A DNA stretch of 7,031 nucleotides, taken from Candidatus Roizmanbacteria bacterium RIFCSPHIGHO2_01_FULL_39_8. Its GTDB lineage: Bacteria > Patescibacteriota > Microgenomatia > UBA1406 > GWC2-37-13. Each line of letters starts with the position of its first letter. Positions within the stretch are counted from its first letter, which is position 1. Position numbers and translations under genes: made by a program. The DNA lies in the NCBI GenBank assembly GCA_001789355.1, contig MFZI01000038.1, positions 1 through 7,031 on the forward strand, in the 5' to 3' direction. The notes below the pieces were generated by a model. It worked only from the letters and a program-made list of their open reading frames with translations. It ran no database searches and was not told the origin of the DNA. This document shows, in pieces, positions 5,661-7,031 of this stretch.

Positions 5661-6983
5661 GTGAAAACTTTTAGAACCTTTTCGTTTGGCTGCCGGGTCA
5701 ATCAGGCGGAAGAAGAAGAAATCCAAAAAAAGATGCTTCAATCTGGCTTTTCTTGGGCGGAAAAAGAACCGGATATCATGATTGTCAATACCTGTGCGGT
5801 TACCGAAAAAGCCGAACGCGAAGCCCGTCAGTTCGTCTATAACATCAAGCGTGAATCGCCCAATACGTTCTTGGTGACTACTGGTTGCGCTCTCACCAAT
5901 TGGCAATCCCGCTCAGCGGGATTAAAGGCCAGCTTAGCTGGCCAAAAAGATGCGCTCCTTGGTAGGCTTCCAATTGATTTTTCGGTTGATAATGTAAATA
6001 AGGAATATTTGGTGGAACTCATTTCCCATAAGTTTAACGTTAAACGTTTAACGTTCAACATTAAAAAAAATTTACACCAGGACAAATATATCTCTTCAGG
6101 TCGATATCTATTAAAAATCCAGGATGGATGCCATCGCTTCTGCACCTTTTGCATCGTTCCCTATCTTCGTGGCTTGCCAAAATCTTCTAGGATTTCTTCG
6201 ATAGTTGAGAAGATAAATCACCTCCCCAAACATATGAAAGAGGTCGTTCTTACTGCTATCAACACAGAGGCTTTTGGCAAAGAAACAGGGGAAACATTTA
6301 TTGATCTGGTGAAAACAGTTCTGGAAAAAACGAAAATCGAGCGTTTGAGTTTCGGTTCAATCCACCCCTGGAGCATCAATCAAGATTTTTTGAAATTCTA
6401 TAGAGATGTTGCAGGTGAAAATCGTTTAATCGATTTTTTTCATATACCCTTACAGTCTGGGTCTGATAAGATGCTGCAACTCATGAAAAGAAACTACAAA
6501 AGAAAAGAAATTGAGGAGAAACTCTTTGAAATTCAAAAGATTAATCCTTATGCTCTTATAGGAACCGACGTCATCGTTGGATTTTTGGAGGAGACTGATA
6601 AGGATTTCGAAGACACGTACGAATTTTTGAAAAAAGTCCCGATCAGCAAATTCCACGTCTTTCGTTTCAGCAAAAAGAAAAAAACCGCTGCATATTATAT
6701 GGCAAAACGACTTCCTGAGCCGACCCCCACACAAAAACAAGCCAGAAGTAAACGTTTGATACAACTTAGTCAGCGAAAGTACGCCCAATTCCAAGCATCG
6801 CTCATCGGAAAAACATTTTCTTGTCTCCTTCTTCCCCAATATAATCATGGCCAGGAAGGCCTTCTCTCAAATCAGGTACCAATCTTCGTGCATGAGAAGG
6901 AGAAAAATAATTCCTTTAAACTTCATTCCGTTCTTGTTGAATCGGTAAAAAAAACAAGACTCATCGGAAAACTTCTTGATTAG
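5661..6983 (+). CDS. mtaB: tRNA t6A37 methylthiotransferase, MtaB-type
   Basis: MtaB adds a methylthio group to t6A at position 37 of tRNAs, giving ms2t6A, using two 4Fe-4S clusters and radical SAM chemistry. This 440-residue protein has the three domains in order. In the N-terminal methylthiotransferase domain, cluster ligands are C11 (FGCRVNQAE), C45 (NTCAVT) and C76 (TTGCA). In the radical SAM domain, CHRFCTFC gives C157, C161 and C164, and HIPLQSGSD follows at 261-269. A C-terminal TRAM-like domain spans about 380-440. GCRVNQAE favours MtaB over MiaB (GCQMN-like) or RimO (GCPKN-like). The usual GFPGET reads GFLEET (307-312). The GTG at 5661 must be the start: an in-frame TAG lies nine bases upstream and no other start codon occurs before C11. 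Three palindromes fall in the linker between the first two domains (codons 81-137). The gene is divergent from the His-rich gene. Confidence 0.88.
   Translation: MKTFRTFSFGCRVNQAEEEEIQKKMLQSGFSWAEKEPDIMIVNTCAVTEKAEREARQFVYNIKRESPNTFLVTTGCALTNWQSRSAGLKASLAGQKDALLGRLPIDFSVDNVNKEYLVELISHKFNVKRLTFNIKKNLHQDKYISSGRYLLKIQDGCHRFCTFCIVPYLRGLPKSSRISSIVEKINHLPKHMKEVVLTAINTEAFGKETGETFIDLVKTVLEKTKIERLSFGSIHPWSINQDFLKFYRDVAGENRLIDFFHIPLQSGSDKMLQLMKRNYKRKEIEEKLFEIQKINPYALIGTDVIVGFLEETDKDFEDTYEFLKKVPISKFHVFRFSKKKKTAAYYMAKRLPEPTPTQKQARSKRLIQLSQRKYAQFQASLIGKTFSCLLLPQYNHGQEGLLSNQVPIFVHEKEKNNSFKLHSVLVESVKKTRLIGKLLD
5905..5923. repeat. Inverted repeat 1 inside mtaB
   Basis: AATCCCGC and GCGGGATT form perfect 8-bp arms around TCA. 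It encodes part of QSRSAGL (82-88). No T-run follows on the plus strand. Confidence 0.85.
5927..5943. repeat. Inverted repeat 2 inside mtaB
   Basis: GGCCAGCT and AGCTGGCC form perfect 8-bp arms around a single T, so a real hairpin would have about a 3-nt loop. It begins three bases after inverted repeat 1 and encodes part of KASLAGQ (89-95). On the minus strand it is followed by TTTAAT, a weak terminator-like tail. Confidence 0.85.
6032..6059. repeat. 28-bp near-perfect palindrome inside mtaB
   Basis: The core AACGTTAAACGTTTAACGTT (6036-6055) is a perfect 20-bp palindrome, extended by GTT and AAC arms after one mismatched pair (T6035/C6056). It is also a direct repeat, with TTTAACGTT at 6033-6041 and 6047-6055. 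It encodes FNVKRLTFN (125-133); because of the symmetry the antisense strand also encodes NVKRLT. Confidence 0.85.
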
Positions 6984-6988
6984 TTAAG

Positions 6989-7031
6989 TTAATTACAATT
7001 ACAGTCAGCTTCGCTTGTGCAGTTTGGATTA
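6989..7031 (-). CDS. Possible 3' end of a Cys-rich protein gene
   Basis: Reading leftward from 7030, 13 codons run open to a TAA at 6991-6989, giving NPNCTSEADCNCN as a C-terminus. Three Cys residues in ten positions, one a CxC pair, are not typical of random AT-rich sequence and could be a metal-binding tail. If real, it converges on mtaB with five bases between the stops. The frame is too short to be sure. Confidence 0.3.
   Translation of the reverse strand, partial: NPNCTSEADCNCN

Noticed and set aside
5905..5943. The two mtaB hairpins as an intrinsic terminator or attenuator
   Set aside because: No T-run follows on the plus strand (AAAAAG follows), and the reading frame continues to a complete enzyme. 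Only a weak TTTAAT follows on the minus strand.
6450..6848. Minus-strand frame of 132 codons inside mtaB
   Set aside because: Antisense to a well-conserved radical SAM region; Phe/Leu-rich with no family pattern. The same applies to the minus-strand frames at 5637-5906 and 5837-6154.
1..7031. Alternative genetic code with TGA read as an amino acid
   Set aside because: TGA ends the MFS gene at the expected length and no gene contains an in-frame TGA.
1..7031. CRISPR array, transposase, tRNA or rRNA gene
   Set aside because: No regularly spaced repeats, transposase motifs, or tRNA-like or rRNA-like sequences were seen on either strand.

Overview
The window is AT-rich, densely packed and carries eight real genes plus a possible ninth fragment at the right edge. 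Gene content and style suggest a member of the Candidate Phyla Radiation (Patescibacteria), most likely a Microgenomates-like lineage. The reasons are a class F-like sortase and an exported protein with Pro/Thr linkers, a His-rich exported protein that looks like one I remember as recurrent in these genomes, very short intergenic gaps, and gene starts with almost no Shine-Dalgarno sequences. This assignment is from memory of such genomes and has not been searched. TGA acts as a stop (end of the MFS gene), so the code is standard and the Gracilibacteria/Absconditabacteria code is excluded.

Layout. The left two thirds (1-4383) is transcribed leftward. In transcription order it holds an MFS transporter (4383-3223), a small four-helix membrane protein of unknown function (3189-2728), an exported protein of unknown function (2663-1542), a VIT1/CCC1-family iron/manganese transporter (1527-736), and a DMT/EamA-family transporter that starts one base after the VIT1 stop and runs off the left edge (734-1). 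To the right, a class F-like sortase (4520-5122) is divergent from the MFS gene and converges on a His-rich membrane-anchored protein (5634-5119), their stop codons sharing the four bases TTAA. A tRNA methylthiotransferase of the MtaB type (5661-6983) is divergent from the His-rich gene across only 26 bp. A short Cys-rich reading frame on the minus strand may end at 6989.

How the genes fit together. Seven of the eight products are membrane or exported proteins: three transporters, two exported or anchored proteins of unknown role, a small membrane protein and a sortase. The eighth is a tRNA modification enzyme. The only tight cluster is exported protein - VIT1 - EamA transporter, which may be cotranscribed, although a TATAAT also sits directly before VIT1. 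No dedicated defence or mobile system is visible.

The most notable signals are at DNA level. First, several genes have a good -10 box 6-14 bp before the start codon and no Shine-Dalgarno, which predicts leaderless or near-leaderless mRNAs. Second, the 26-bp divergent gap at 5635-5660 holds two opposed -10 boxes that overlap on a GTATAC palindrome. Third, three strong palindromes lie inside the mtaB coding sequence, exactly in the poorly conserved stretch between the N-terminal cluster domain and the radical SAM domain, as if small palindromic elements had been inserted in frame.
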